A DNA stretch of 64,000 nucleotides from Pseudomonas sp. DY-1 (GCF_003626975.1 NZ_CP032616.1:5308001-5372000); one strand, 5' to 3'. Shown: positions 52,450 to 61,455, counted from the first letter of the stretch. Notes: generated by a model from the sequence alone, not told the origin. Numbers and translations: made by a program.

Positions 52450-54081
52450 TCAGGCTTGGAGGCGTCCCGTAAGCTGGTTGAGGTCGCCGGAAAGTCCATG
52501 CAGGTGCTGGCTGGCGCCCTGGGTGCGCCGCACATTTTCCTCGTTGGTGGTGGCGATGGCGGTTATCTCGGTGAGGTTGCGCGAGATGTCCTCGGCCACC
52601 GAGGTCTGTTCTTCCGCGGCGGTAGCGATCTGCCGGTTCATGTCGCGGATTGCTTCGACCGAATCGGTGATGCGTTGCAGCATGGCGCCGGCCTCGGTGA
52701 CCTGGGCAACGCTTTCCTCGCTGCGGTTCTGGCCGTTCTCAATGGCGCGGACAGCGTTGAGGGCGCCGGTCTGAACCGTGTCGATGATCTGATGGATCTC
52801 GGCGGTGGATTCGGCAGTGCGCTGTGCCAGGGTACGTACCTCGTCGGCGACGACCGCGAAGCCACGGCCCTGGTCACCCGCACGGGCCGCCTCGATAGCG
52901 GCGTTCAGCGCCAGCAGGTTGGTCTGTTCGGCGATGCCACGAATCACTTCCAGCACCTTGCCGATGCGGCCGCTGTCGCTTTCCAGGCGACGGATCACTT
53001 CGGCAGTGTTGGCGATCTCGCTGCGCATGCCGGTGATGCTGTGGATGGTCGCCTGCATCACCGCGCCACCCTGCTGCGCCGAATGGTCGGCCTGATCGGC
53101 CGCACCGGCGGCCTCGGCGGCGTGGCGAGCCACCTCCTGGGCCGTGGCGGACATCTCGTGCATGGCTGTGGCCACCTGGTCGGTGCGTGAGAACTGCTCA
53201 CGGGTACCTTCGGCCATCAGGCTGGCGATGGCGCTGAGTTCGCCGCTGGCGCTGTCCAGTTGCGCGGTGCTCTGCTTGAGGCGGTTGAAGGTATCGGCGA
53301 GGAAGTCGCGCAGGGTGTTGGCGGCTACGGCCAGCCGGCCCAGTTCATCCGCGCGGCGGGTATCGACGCGCTGGCCGAAGTTGCCCTGGCTGAGTTGGGC
53401 GATGTGCTCGATCAACGAGCTGATGGGCGCGATCAGGTTGCGGTTGAGCAACCAGAGGCTGAACAGGCCGATGCCGATGCTCGACAACAGCATGACCGCC
53501 AGGCCGAGGTTCACGGTGTTGTCGGCGCCGGCGCTGATGGCTTCGGATTGCTGGGTGCCACGGGCATGCAGTTCAGCCACCAGTGCGCTCATCTGCTCGC
53601 TGGCGGCGCGGTCGATGCCCTTGACCGCGTTGTCGCCGGCCGCCGGATCAGCGCCGGAGGCGACGAACACGTCACGGCCCTTGCGGTAGGCGATGCCGAG
53701 GTTGCGGTGTTCGTTGCGCAGGTTCTCCACCTTTGCCCGCAGGGCGCTGTCGTCGAGGTCGCGGGCCTTGTCGAGCAGCTTGCCGAGTACGGCCTGGACC
53801 TTGGCTTCCTGGCCTTCGAACTGGCTCCAGTACTTGTTCAGGTTCTCCTGGTCCTTGCCGCGCAAGAGCACGTTCTTCCACTCCTGGACCTGCACCTTGA
53901 ATTCGAGGTTGGCCTCATCCACCAGACTTGAAGCTTCCAGCGTGCCGTCCACCAGCCCGCGATAGGACTGGATGCCGCCGGAGAGGAAGTGGAAACAGGC
54001 CAGGGCGATCAGCAGGAGTAGAAGCAGGCTGCCGCCGAGCAGGGTGAGGATCTGGCCGCGCAGGGAGCGTCGCAGAGACAT
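52450..54081 (-). CDS. Methyl-accepting chemotaxis protein
   Basis: 543 residues: membrane helix 1 (ILTLLGGSLLLLLLIALACF near 11-30), a ~155-residue four-helix-bundle-like periplasmic region (LEFKVQVQEWKNVLLRGKDQ), helix 2 (LGLAVMLLSSIGIGLFSLWLL), HAMP, and the signalling hairpin with the conserved tip GIAEQTNLLALNAAIEAARAG and DEVRTLAQRTAES. The ligand is unknown. Start chosen at ATG 54081, where the sequence MSLRRSLRGQIL fits a cytoplasmic start; the frame is open up to 54462 but crosses repeats. Single gene. Confidence 0.9.
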   Translation of the reverse strand: MSLRRSLRGQILTLLGGSLLLLLLIALACFHFLSGGIQSYRGLVDGTLEASSLVDEANLEFKVQVQEWKNVLLRGKDQENLNKYWSQFEGQEAKVQAVLGKLLDKARDLDDSALRAKVENLRNEHRNLGIAYRKGRDVFVASGADPAAGDNAVKGIDRAASEQMSALVAELHARGTQQSEAISAGADNTVNLGLAVMLLSSIGIGLFSLWLLNRNLIAPISSLIEHIAQLSQGNFGQRVDTRRADELGRLAVAANTLRDFLADTFNRLKQSTAQLDSASGELSAIASLMAEGTREQFSRTDQVATAMHEMSATAQEVARHAAEAAGAADQADHSAQQGGAVMQATIHSITGMRSEIANTAEVIRRLESDSGRIGKVLEVIRGIAEQTNLLALNAAIEAARAGDQGRGFAVVADEVRTLAQRTAESTAEIHQIIDTVQTGALNAVRAIENGQNRSEESVAQVTEAGAMLQRITDSVEAIRDMNRQIATAAEEQTSVAEDISRNLTEITAIATTNEENVRRTQGASQHLHGLSGDLNQLTGRLQA

Positions 54082-54310
54082 GATGTTGCGCCTCGTGGAG
54101 AAAGGAAGGGATGGTGGCTCTCTACCTGACGAATGTTGCAGTTGTGTGAGCGCCAGGAAGGCGCGTTGGGGGTATGTCAGGCAGGCATACACATAGTCGG
54201 CACGGCGCGGTGCCGCTGAAGGGCTGCGACAGGGAATTTGTGGGGTACGGAAGTGCCAGGAAGCCAGGAGTGGCGGGGCTTTCACTGGTGCCGGACGAAG
54301 GCCGGGCCTC

Positions 54311-54376
54311 TGTAGGAGCGAGCTTGCTCGCGAAAGAGTGCGCGCGGACTGTTCGCGAGCAAGCGCGCTCCTACAC
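54311..54376. repeat. Inverted pair of REP elements
   Basis: TGTAGGAGCGAGCTTGCTCG CGAA and the reverse TTCGCGAGCAAGCGCGCTCC TACA, the well-known Pseudomonas REP sequence in inverted pair. The TAG stop of the leftward DUF1513 gene is in the second arm. Confidence 0.85.
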
Positions 54377-55468
54377 GGCCAAGTGCAGGTGGTTGTCCCA
54401 GAAGCTTGCCGGCAGCTGCAGCGGGGTGGCGGTGAACTGGTCGCTGCGGCAGTCGTAGACACGGCAGCGACCTTGGCCCGAGGTGACGACGAAACCGTCT
54501 TTCACGGCCCCGACACCGGCGCAATCCGGCAGCGGTGCGTCGAGGCGTACGGCGCCGCTATCCAGGTCCCAGATGAAGAATCGGTTGCCTCTCGGTGCAG
54601 TGAGGGCCACCAGGCGCAGCTCGTCATGAATGGCGACGCTGGCGGTGTACTGGACCATCGCCAGGCGTTGCTCGTCCTCCAGCGGGAAGGGCTGGAAGGG
54701 TTGGCCTGGGCGCTTGATCGCGACCAGGTCGGCGCGATCGGTGGCATCTCCCATGTACTGCTGGCCGGCGACGATGGTGCCATCGGCACCAATGGCCAGG
54801 TGACGGACGCTGTTCATCTGCTGTGGCAGGGTTTCCTTCGACAGCAGGCCGCCGTCGCGGCGCATCAGCACCAGGCTCGGTTCCATGGCGTCGAGGTTCA
54901 TCTCCACACGGCTTTCGGCCTCGGTACGGATTCCGCCGTTGGCCACTACCAGGGTTTCACCGTCGGGCATCCAGGAAACCTGATGCGGACCGAGGCCGTG
55001 GGTGGAAATTTCGCCCTCGTGGGTTAACTGGCCCGACTGGTAGCGGTAGCGGCCGAGCATGCCCCGGCCCGGGTCGGTGGTGTCGTTCTCGGTGGCGTAG
55101 AGCCATTCACCGTCGCGATGCCAGACGCCGTGACCGTAGAAGTGGCGGTCCTTCTGCGAGGTCAGCGTCTGCAGCAGGCGACCGTCGCGCAGGTCCACCA
55201 GGTAGCTCTCGGTGCCCGGACGACGGGCAACGAAAAGCGCCACCGGTTCACTGGGATGCTCGACGATGTCGTGGCAACGCTGGGCGACACGGGTAGCGAA
55301 CACCTGGGTGCCATCCAGGCGGAAGCCCACGGCGTAATGCTGGCCGTCGGCGTCGTCGCGGGCGGAGAGCAGCAGGGGCGATTCGCCCTTGCGGCTCAGG
55401 GTCCAGCCGCCGATGCCAACGGCACCGAGTAGCAGGCTGGCGAGGGTGAGGACCTGGCGCCGGAGCAT
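54371..55468 (-). CDS. DUF1513 family exported beta-propeller-like protein
   Basis: 365 residues from ATG 55468. N-terminal twin-basic-free signal/anchor (RRQVLTLASLLLGAVGIGGWTLS) and repeated propeller-like strands: VWHRDGEWLYATENDTTDPGRGMLGRYRYQ, GLGPHQVSWMPDGETLVVANGG and VRHLAIGADGTIVAGQQYMGD. DUF1513 proteins are periplasmic and always found with imelysin and di-haem genes in such loci. Function unknown; possibly a Fe or peroxide-related cofactor reader. The last gene of the leftward set; its stop codon is inside a REP element. Confidence 0.82.
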   Translation of the reverse strand: MLRRQVLTLASLLLGAVGIGGWTLSRKGESPLLLSARDDADGQHYAVGFRLDGTQVFATRVAQRCHDIVEHPSEPVALFVARRPGTESYLVDLRDGRLLQTLTSQKDRHFYGHGVWHRDGEWLYATENDTTDPGRGMLGRYRYQSGQLTHEGEISTHGLGPHQVSWMPDGETLVVANGGIRTEAESRVEMNLDAMEPSLVLMRRDGGLLSKETLPQQMNSVRHLAIGADGTIVAGQQYMGDATDRADLVAIKRPGQPFQPFPLEDEQRLAMVQYTASVAIHDELRLVALTAPRGNRFFIWDLDSGAVRLDAPLPDCAGVGAVKDGFVVTSGQGRCRVYDCRSDQFTATPLQLPASFWDNHLHLAV

Positions 55469-55469
55469 T

Positions 55470-56534
55470 TCAGTCACCGTCGTTGGCGTTGAAGCCGAGC
55501 TGTACATTCAGGGCCTTGGCCAGCTCGCCGGAGTGGAGGCGCTGTACGCGGTCGAGGCTGTCGTAGAAGTCATTGAGCTGCTTGAGGCCGTCTTCGCTGG
55601 CCAGCAATTCGCTGAGCGGCTGCTTGACGGCGGCCAGCTTGCCGCGCGCTTCGCTGTAGCCAGCGTCGATCTTCTCGGCCAAGGCCTTCTGGTCGTCACC
55701 CAGCAGGCTGCGGATGCCATGTTTGTCCTTGCCCAGCCAGAGGGCTTCGGCGCTGGCCAGGCTAGCGCTCAGGCTTTCCAGGGAAGAGTCGCTGCGCCAG
55801 CCGTCGGCCTGCATCGGCTGCGGAAGGCTCTTGGTCTGGCGACCCATAGGTGTGCCGAGTTTCTTCTTCAGGGTGTCCAGGGCGGTGACCTGGACGCGCA
55901 GCAGCTCGGAAATGGCCTCGTGGGAATCCGCGTAGCGCTGGTTGGGGAACTTGCTCAACTGGTCGAGCATGCCGTCCTTGCTGTTCCAGCGGGTGAGGAT
56001 CTCCTCGGCCAGGGTCTTCTGACGCTCGCCGATGGCTTGCAGCAGCGGGCAGTAGCGTGCTTTCTGGGCGCCGTCGGCCATGTCCAGGTTGCTGTCGAAG
56101 AGGATGTATTCGTAGGCCGAAAGGCCCTGGACCACCACGCTGGCCTTGGCCAGGGAGGTGGCGTCGAGGTTGGGCTGGGCCTTGATCAGCTGTTCCACCT
56201 GGCGGCCGACCAGATTCTTCTTGTCCGGCCAGAACTGCACCTGCCAGGCGCGGTTGCCTTCGGCCAGCGGGCCCACCATCAACGGCTGAAGTTCAGCCCA
56301 GGCTTTTTGCGCGGCAAGGAAGTCGGCGCGGGCCTTGGCCAGATCCTCCTTGCCGGAGCAGAAGGCCAGGGCGCTTGCGGCGAGTTGGCGGTCCGCATCG
56401 ACCCAACGGCTGTAGGTTGGCAGGATCACGTCCTTGGCCAGGGCCGAGGCGGTCTGCGCCTGGGGGTCCTGCGGGGCGCAGGCGCCCAGGGCCAGGGCGG
56501 CGAGGCTGGTGAACAGCAGTTTGGGACGGAACAT
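55470..56534 (-). CDS. Imelysin-family lipoprotein with degenerate HxxE site
   Basis: 354 residues. Lipobox LAALALGAC (Cys19). The imelysin fold is seen in VDADRQLAASALAFCSGKEDLAKARADFLAAQKAWAELQP. The family's GxHxxE motif reads GLSAYEYILFD, with Ser in place of His, so metal binding is doubtful. Imelysins act in periplasmic iron handling and are related to EfeO and to insulin-cleaving IcmP. Directly follows the di-haem gene (10 bases) and precedes DUF1513 (1 base), so all three are co-translated. Confidence 0.85.
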   Translation of the reverse strand: MFRPKLLFTSLAALALGACAPQDPQAQTASALAKDVILPTYSRWVDADRQLAASALAFCSGKEDLAKARADFLAAQKAWAELQPLMVGPLAEGNRAWQVQFWPDKKNLVGRQVEQLIKAQPNLDATSLAKASVVVQGLSAYEYILFDSNLDMADGAQKARYCPLLQAIGERQKTLAEEILTRWNSKDGMLDQLSKFPNQRYADSHEAISELLRVQVTALDTLKKKLGTPMGRQTKSLPQPMQADGWRSDSSLESLSASLASAEALWLGKDKHGIRSLLGDDQKALAEKIDAGYSEARGKLAAVKQPLSELLASEDGLKQLNDFYDSLDRVQRLHSGELAKALNVQLGFNANDGD

Positions 56535-56544
56535 GCAGGGCTCC

Positions 56545-57972
56545 TTATAGAGAATTCAGGAAAGCCAGCAGCGCGGCACGCTGTCCGGCATCGTATTTCA
56601 GGACCTTCTGCTTCGCCGCTTCCGCTTCGCCTCCGTGCCAGAGAATGGCCTCCAGCAGGTTGCGTGCGCGGCCGTCGTGCAGGAACTGGGTGTGGCCGCT
56701 CACGGTTTCGGTCAGCCCGATGCCCCAGAGCGGCGGGGTGCGCCAGTCGCGGCCAGTGGCCTGGAACTCAGCGCGGCCGTCGGCCAGGCCCTCGCCCATG
56801 TCGTGGAGCAGCAGGTCGCTGTATGGACGGATCACCTGGTTGGCCAGCTCGGGTTCGGCGGCATCGGCCGCAGTGGTGAAACTTGGGGTATGACAGGACT
56901 GGCAGCCAGCCCGGTGGAACAGGCCCTTGCCTTCCAGTACTTGCGCACTATCCACGTCGCGGCGGGCCGGTACGGCCAGGTTGCGGGTGTAGAACAATAC
57001 GAGGGACAGGATGTTATCGCTGACTTCCGGCTCTCCACCATTCACCGTGGTCTTGCAGGCGGTCTGTGCCGCCGTGCAATCGTCCTTCGACAGGGCGTTG
57101 GTGGTAAGGCCCATATCACCAGAGAAGGCGTGAAAATTCTGTTGATTCAGATTCGGCTGCCCGGCCTTCCAGCCGAAGCGACCGAGCACCGTCTTGCCGG
57201 CGACATCGTCCCAGACCTGGTTGGCGCGGCCGCGGACACCATTACCATCGGTGTCGTCCGGGTCCGCATTGGCGAGAATCGCCGCTTCGGGGATCGCCTC
57301 GAGCAGGCCCAGGCCGATCATCGGCGGGGCGACGCGTGCGGAGAACAACGTATCGGGATGCATCGCGCCATAACCGAGTTGGGTGATTTCCAGGCGCGGC
57401 TTGCGCAGCTCTAAAGTCGTGCCGTCGGCAAAGGTCACTGGAACGGTGTCGTAGCTGACCCGCACTTTGCCCTCGGGCTCGAGGCCGGGAATCGATACGT
57501 CCTGCAGCTGGCCGCCGTAAACGGGTTCCGGCACCACGCCCAGACGTTCGAGCTGCCTTGCGTGTTCGGCCGAGGCGTCAGACGGAATCGACAGGCGTAC
57601 CAGCATCGACACGGCGTTGCTTGCACCTGGTTCCGGCGGATGGCCGCGACCGTCTTTCACGTGGCAGTTCTGGCAGGCATTGGTATTGAACAGGGGGCCG
57701 AGGCCGTCACGCGCCGTGGTGGTGGAGGGCGCGATAACCCAGGGGTTGCGGAAAAAGCTGTTACCCACGCTGAAGTCCAGCCTGCGCGAGGGCGTCAGGT
57801 TGCCCGAGGGCATGGAAAAGGCGTTGTGGTCGAACTGGCGGACCGAAGCAGCTCCGCCGGAAAGGTGCTCGCCGGGTTCGGCCTGGGTGAACCGCGGCGC
57901 GTCGTCACAGGCACTGAGGCCAAGGGCCAGCAGCAGGGGCGACAGGCGGCGAAAGGCCGGTGGAGCGAGCAT
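56545..57972 (-). CDS. Di-haem c-type oxidoreductase lipoprotein (DUF1111 type)
   Basis: 475 residues from ATG 57972. Lipobox LALGLSAC (Cys22). Two haem-binding motifs: C100QNCH104 and C357QSCH361. The DUF1111/thiol-oxidoreductase family couples cytochrome c peroxidase-like haems to unknown substrates and is regularly linked to imelysins and EfeUOB-like iron systems. Here it is the first of three genes running left. Weak ribosome site. Confidence 0.87.
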   Translation of the reverse strand: MLAPPAFRRLSPLLLALGLSACDDAPRFTQAEPGEHLSGGAASVRQFDHNAFSMPSGNLTPSRRLDFSVGNSFFRNPWVIAPSTTTARDGLGPLFNTNACQNCHVKDGRGHPPEPGASNAVSMLVRLSIPSDASAEHARQLERLGVVPEPVYGGQLQDVSIPGLEPEGKVRVSYDTVPVTFADGTTLELRKPRLEITQLGYGAMHPDTLFSARVAPPMIGLGLLEAIPEAAILANADPDDTDGNGVRGRANQVWDDVAGKTVLGRFGWKAGQPNLNQQNFHAFSGDMGLTTNALSKDDCTAAQTACKTTVNGGEPEVSDNILSLVLFYTRNLAVPARRDVDSAQVLEGKGLFHRAGCQSCHTPSFTTAADAAEPELANQVIRPYSDLLLHDMGEGLADGRAEFQATGRDWRTPPLWGIGLTETVSGHTQFLHDGRARNLLEAILWHGGEAEAAKQKVLKYDAGQRAALLAFLNSL

Positions 57973-58031
57973 TGGCGGGGTCCGGTCGGCAAATAAACAG
58001 GCCGGCAAGCTTATCAGGACTGGGGGCTCTG

Positions 58032-58050
58032 AATAAGAGGGATTTGCGTT
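58032..58050. promoter_or_regulatory. Weak Fur-like site upstream of the di-haem gene
   Basis: AATAAGAGGGATTTGCGTT matches 13 of 19 bases of the Pseudomonas Fur sequence, 60 bases upstream of the di-haem ATG. Not strong alone; suggested by the strong Fur box of the adjacent imelysin gene. Confidence 0.25.
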
Positions 58051-58084
58051 TGGCTTGCATTCTTGGCCGGAGTCCGTAGACATC

Positions 58085-58187
58085 CTTGTGGGGGCGATTT
58101 CAATCGCCAAGCAGGACGAAGTCCTGCCCCGAAGCCGCGCAGGGGCGGCTGCGCCACCCTTGGCGAATGAATTCGCCCCTACAAGGA
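58085..58187. repeat. Extended GAATGAATTCGCCCC-type inverted repeat
   Basis: TTGTGGGGGCGATTTCAATC GCC starts it and TTGGCGAATGAATTCGCCCC TACAAGG closes it, with GCAGGACGAAGTCCTGC inside. The largest copy of this element in the window. Between icmP and the di-haem gene. Confidence 0.7.
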
Positions 58188-58209
58188 AACGCACGGAACT
58201 TCAGGCACA

Positions 58210-58243
58210 AAAAAGCGGATGCGGCACTGGGCCGCATCCGCTT
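58210..58243 (-). terminator. Terminator after icmP
   Basis: Read leftward, GAAGCGGATGCGGC-CCAGT-GCCGCATCCGC followed by TTTTTTG: a 13-base stem and T run just past the icmP stop. Confidence 0.87.
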
Positions 58244-58262
58244 CCTGCTACCGCTGTGTCGA

Positions 58263-59600
58263 TCAGAACTGGTGATCGGCGTTGTCCGGCTTCAGGTCGG
58301 TGATGCCGAGTTTGCCAGCGGCATCCTCGATGGCACCGGTCTGTTTGACAAGAGAGGCGATGGCGTCACGCACCAGTTGCTGGCCGGCGGTATTGTCGGC
58401 GGCAATCAGCTGGTCGAAATGCACGCCCTTGTTGGCGCTGTCCACCAGGGCTTGCAGCTTGCCTTCGGTGGCTTCCAGGTCGGCCTTCAGGGTGGTGTCG
58501 GTCTGAGCATCAGCCTTGGCCACCAGGGAGGACAGGCTCGGGCCGGTCAGGGTGGTGCCGTCGACCTTCTTGTACTCGCCCAAGTAGACGTTACGGATGC
58601 CCTTGCCGTTGTAGAAGTGAGAGTTGTGGGTGTTGTCGCTGAAGCAATCGTGCTCGTCTTCGGTGGAGTTGGCTTCCAGGGCGACCTTCATGCGCTCGCC
58701 GGCCAGCTCGCCGAGAGACAGGCTGCCCATGCCGAACAGCATCTTGCGCAAGCCGGATTCGGCCGGTTCGGCTTCCAGCTTGGCGCGGTAGTTGTCGGCA
58801 ACGCCCGGTTTCCACTGGCCAACCATGTACTCGAGGTCGGAAACCAGCAGGTCGGTCACGGCCTTCAGGTACTGGCGGCGACGCTCGCTATGACCGCCGG
58901 TGGAGCCTTCGCCGACCACGTAGTCGGTGGCGGGACGGTTGCCGGCGCCCGGGCCGGTGCCGTTCAGATCCTGACCCCAGAGGAGGAATTCGATGGCGTG
59001 GTAGCCGGTGGCGACGTTGGCTTCGGAGCCGCCCAGTTCGTTCAGGCTTGCCAGTTTCTCACCGGTGATTTCGGTGACGTCGATCTTTTCTTCGCCGACC
59101 TGGATGGTGGTATTGGCGATGATGTTGGCGGTGGCGCCAGGGTTACCCAGGGCGTGCTGGTAGTCGCCGGCGACGTAGTCGATCAGGCCTTCGTCCAGCG
59201 GCCAGGCGTTCAGTTGGCCTTCCCAGTCGTCGACCACCGGGTTGCCGAAGCGGAACACTTCGGTCTGCATGTAGGGCGCGCGGGCGGCCAGCCAGGCTTC
59301 ACGGGCTGCCTTCAGGGTGTCGGCGTCGGGCTTGGCGAGGAATGCGTCAACGGCTTTCTGCAGGTTTGCGCCGGTGGCGTGGGCGTCGGTGAAGACGGCC
59401 AGGGCGAGGTCTGCATAGTGAGCAACGACTTTCTTGGCCTCGGCCTCATCGACCTTGGCAGTTGCAGCCGGGGCCGCGGCAGTGCTGGCAGCCGGTGCGG
59501 TGGCTTGCGGTGCTGCAGCTTCTTTCTTGTCGTCACCGCAACCGGTGAGGGCAATGGCGACGGCGAGCAGGCTGGCGGCAGCCAGGGGCTTACGAATCAT
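58263..59600 (-). CDS. icmP: Imelysin-type periplasmic metalloprotein (IcmP)
   Basis: 445 residues. Lipobox AIALTGC (Cys21), an Ala/Pro linker to about residue 50, then two imelysin four-helix bundles. The conserved GYHAIEFLLWGQD (His201-x-x-Glu204) and FLLWGQDLNGTG are intact. P. aeruginosa IcmP cleaves insulin in vitro and sits in the outer membrane; the family is otherwise tied to iron uptake (EfeO M75 peptidase). The start at ATG 59600 puts a Fur box 64-82 bases upstream. Monocistronic by its terminator. Confidence 0.9.
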   Translation of the reverse strand: MIRKPLAAASLLAVAIALTGCGDDKKEAAAPQATAPAASTAAAPAATAKVDEAEAKKVVAHYADLALAVFTDAHATGANLQKAVDAFLAKPDADTLKAAREAWLAARAPYMQTEVFRFGNPVVDDWEGQLNAWPLDEGLIDYVAGDYQHALGNPGATANIIANTTIQVGEEKIDVTEITGEKLASLNELGGSEANVATGYHAIEFLLWGQDLNGTGPGAGNRPATDYVVGEGSTGGHSERRRQYLKAVTDLLVSDLEYMVGQWKPGVADNYRAKLEAEPAESGLRKMLFGMGSLSLGELAGERMKVALEANSTEDEHDCFSDNTHNSHFYNGKGIRNVYLGEYKKVDGTTLTGPSLSSLVAKADAQTDTTLKADLEATEGKLQALVDSANKGVHFDQLIAADNTAGQQLVRDAIASLVKQTGAIEDAAGKLGITDLKPDNADHQF

Positions 59601-59663
59601 GGGCGAGGTCCTTTGCTTCTGGGTGATGGCAATCTGAAGTTGCGCAAATGAAAACCGCAACAT

Positions 59664-59682
59664 AATGCGAAAGATTTTCATT
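59664..59682. promoter_or_regulatory. Fur box upstream of icmP
   Basis: AATGCGAAAGATTTTCATT matches 16 of 19 bases of the common Pseudomonas Fur site. It lies 64 bases upstream of the icmP ATG, with the divergent lemA gene 120 bases away on the other side, so Fur could touch both. Confidence 0.75.
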
Positions 59683-59802
59683 TTTGGAAAGGATGTTGTC
59701 GGGCGTTTTGCAACAGCTGTGTACGGGGTCTCCGCGTCCCTGTACGAATGCCATTAGAATCGCCCGGTTCCCCATGACCCGCAGCCTGAAGGAGAAGCCT
59801 GC

Positions 59803-60375
59803 ATGAGTCTGACCAGCGTTGCCCTGATCGTGGTCCTGCTTCTGGTCGCCGCCTACGCGGTGATCCTCTACAACGCGCTGGTGCGGCTCAAGCACGGGGT
59901 AGGCAAGGCCTGGTCGAACATCGAAGTGCTCCTCAAGCAGCGGCATGACGAACTGCCCAAGCTGGTGGAGACCTGCAAGCAGTACATGCAGCACGAGCGC
60001 ACCACCCTCGAGCGGGTGATCGCAGCGCGCAATGCCGTGGCCAGTGCCCGCGAGAAGGGTGACATCGGCGCGCTCGGCCAGGCCGAGAGCGGTCTGCGCG
60101 CCGGCCTCGGGCAGCTCTTCGCGCTGGCGGAGAGCTACCCGCAACTCAAGGCCAACGAGAGCTTCCAGTTCCTCCAGCAGCGCATCAGCGGCCTGGAGAA
60201 CGGCATCGCCGACCGCCGTGAGCTGTACAACGAGGCGGTGAACCTGAACAACGTGCGCATCGAGCAGTTCCCGGATGTGATCATCGCCGGCCTGTTCGGC
60301 TTCAAGGCTGCCGAGCTGCTGGAGTTCAGCGACGCCGAGAAAGCCGACGTCGATCTCAAGAGCCTGTTCAGCTGA
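59803..60375 (+). CDS. lemA: LemA family membrane protein
   Basis: 190 residues: N-terminal membrane helix (VALIVVLLLVAAYAVILYNALV), then the LemA coiled bundle RLKHGVGKAWSNIEVLLKQRHDELPKLVETCKQYM with the family's PNLVE-type centre, ending SDAEKADVDLKSLF. LemA proteins have an external or internal helical bundle of unknown activity. Its stop is followed after one base by the GIDE gene. Confidence 0.9.
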   Translation: MSLTSVALIVVLLLVAAYAVILYNALVRLKHGVGKAWSNIEVLLKQRHDELPKLVETCKQYMQHERTTLERVIAARNAVASAREKGDIGALGQAESGLRAGLGQLFALAESYPQLKANESFQFLQQRISGLENGIADRRELYNEAVNLNNVRIEQFPDVIIAGLFGFKAAELLEFSDAEKADVDLKSLFS

Positions 60376-60376
60376 C

Positions 60377-61282
60377 ATGGCAGTGGATGTAGCCGGGCTG
60401 GCCATCAGCCTGGGATTCAGCTTGGGCGCCTTTGCCGGTGGTGGCTGGTGGTGCCTGCGCCGCCTGGCCCAGGCGCGGCTGCTGCTGGATACCCCGACCT
60501 CGAAGATCCGCTCAGCGGCCCAGGGATACGTGGAGCTCTACGGCATGCTCCATCCCAATGGAGACGGCCAACTGGTGGCGCCACTGACGGGCAAGCCCTG
60601 CCTCTGGTGGCGCTATCGCATCGAGGAGTACAGCGAGCGAGGCAAGAGCAAGAGCTGGCGAGTGGTGGACAGTGGCGTCAGCGACGCCTGGCTGCGCCTG
60701 GCCGACTCCACTGGCGAATGCCTGATCGATCCGCGCGGTGCCGAAGTGCGCCCGTCGACCCGCGAAGTCTGGAAAGGCCATCAGCGTCATCCTCGTGGTG
60801 CCCGCGTTTCTGGCGGCCTGAGTGGCTGGTTGTCTGGCGGCGAGTACCGCTATACCGAGGAGCGTCTGCATGCCGACGAGCCGCTGTACGCCATCGGTGA
60901 CTTCCGCACCAGTGGCGGTGGTCGGCAGGGTCTGGACCCGATCTCGGCCCAGGGGGCGGTGATCCGCGAATGGAAAGGCGATTTCACCGGCCTGCTGCAA
61001 CGCTTCGACAGCAACGGCGATGGCCAGCTGGACGAAGCGGAGTGGTCGCGCGTGCGCCTGGCCGCCAGCCTCGAAGCCGAAGACCGTCATCGCCAGACCA
61101 GCGCGGCGCCTGCCGTGAATCAGATGCGTCGTCCGGTGGAGTCGCACCCTTTCCTGCTCTCCAGTCATGGTGAAGATGTGCTCGCCCGGCAGTTCCGTTG
61201 GCAGGCACTGCTTGGCGCAGTGCTCTGCGTCGGCGGTGCGGTGGCGACCGTCTACCTGCTGAAGGTGACTGGGCTCCTGTAG
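60377..61282 (+). CDS. GIDE-domain (MULAN E3 ligase-like) membrane protein with EF-hand
   Basis: 301 residues: membrane helix 1 (LAISLGFSLGAFAGGGWWCL), GIDE domain about 30-190 (AAQGYVELYGMLHP; GKPCLWWRYRIEEY; ADEPLYAIGDF), an EF-hand loop D211SNGDGQLDEAE222 with the full Asp/Asn/Asp/Glu calcium pattern, and a C-terminal membrane helix (WQALLGAVLCVGGAVATVYLL). The GIDE domain comes from the mitochondrial E3 ligase MULAN, but the RING part is absent. Coupled to lemA. The function in bacteria is unknown; calcium binding is a direct inference from the loop. Confidence 0.85.
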   Translation: MAVDVAGLAISLGFSLGAFAGGGWWCLRRLAQARLLLDTPTSKIRSAAQGYVELYGMLHPNGDGQLVAPLTGKPCLWWRYRIEEYSERGKSKSWRVVDSGVSDAWLRLADSTGECLIDPRGAEVRPSTREVWKGHQRHPRGARVSGGLSGWLSGGEYRYTEERLHADEPLYAIGDFRTSGGGRQGLDPISAQGAVIREWKGDFTGLLQRFDSNGDGQLDEAEWSRVRLAASLEAEDRHRQTSAAPAVNQMRRPVESHPFLLSSHGEDVLARQFRWQALLGAVLCVGGAVATVYLLKVTGLL

Positions 61283-61319
61283 ATCCAATCACGCTTCATC
61301 GATCCACCATTGGCGCTCA

Positions 61320-61451
61320 ATGTGGGGGCGCCATCCACCCTGCGGGGTCACTGCGCGACCCTTGGCGAATGAATTCACTCCCACAAACGAATCCTGAGCT
61401 TTGCACGGTAAGCACCCTCTCCCTTCAGGGAAAGGGTAGGGGGAGAGGGTT
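61320..61451. repeat. Intergenic repeats between the GIDE and bifA genes
   Basis: TGTGGGGGCGCCATCC starts an inverted element ending TGGCGAATGAATTCACTCCC ACA; then CCCTCTCCCTTCAGGGAAAG and AGGGGGAGAGGG. Same two families as the other repeat intervals. The DNA between has no ORF. Confidence 0.65.
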
Positions 61452-61455
61452 GACG

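Noticed and set aside
58086..59651. 521-residue plus-strand frame over icmP
   Set aside because: Antisense of the imelysin gene, running into the intergenic repeats.
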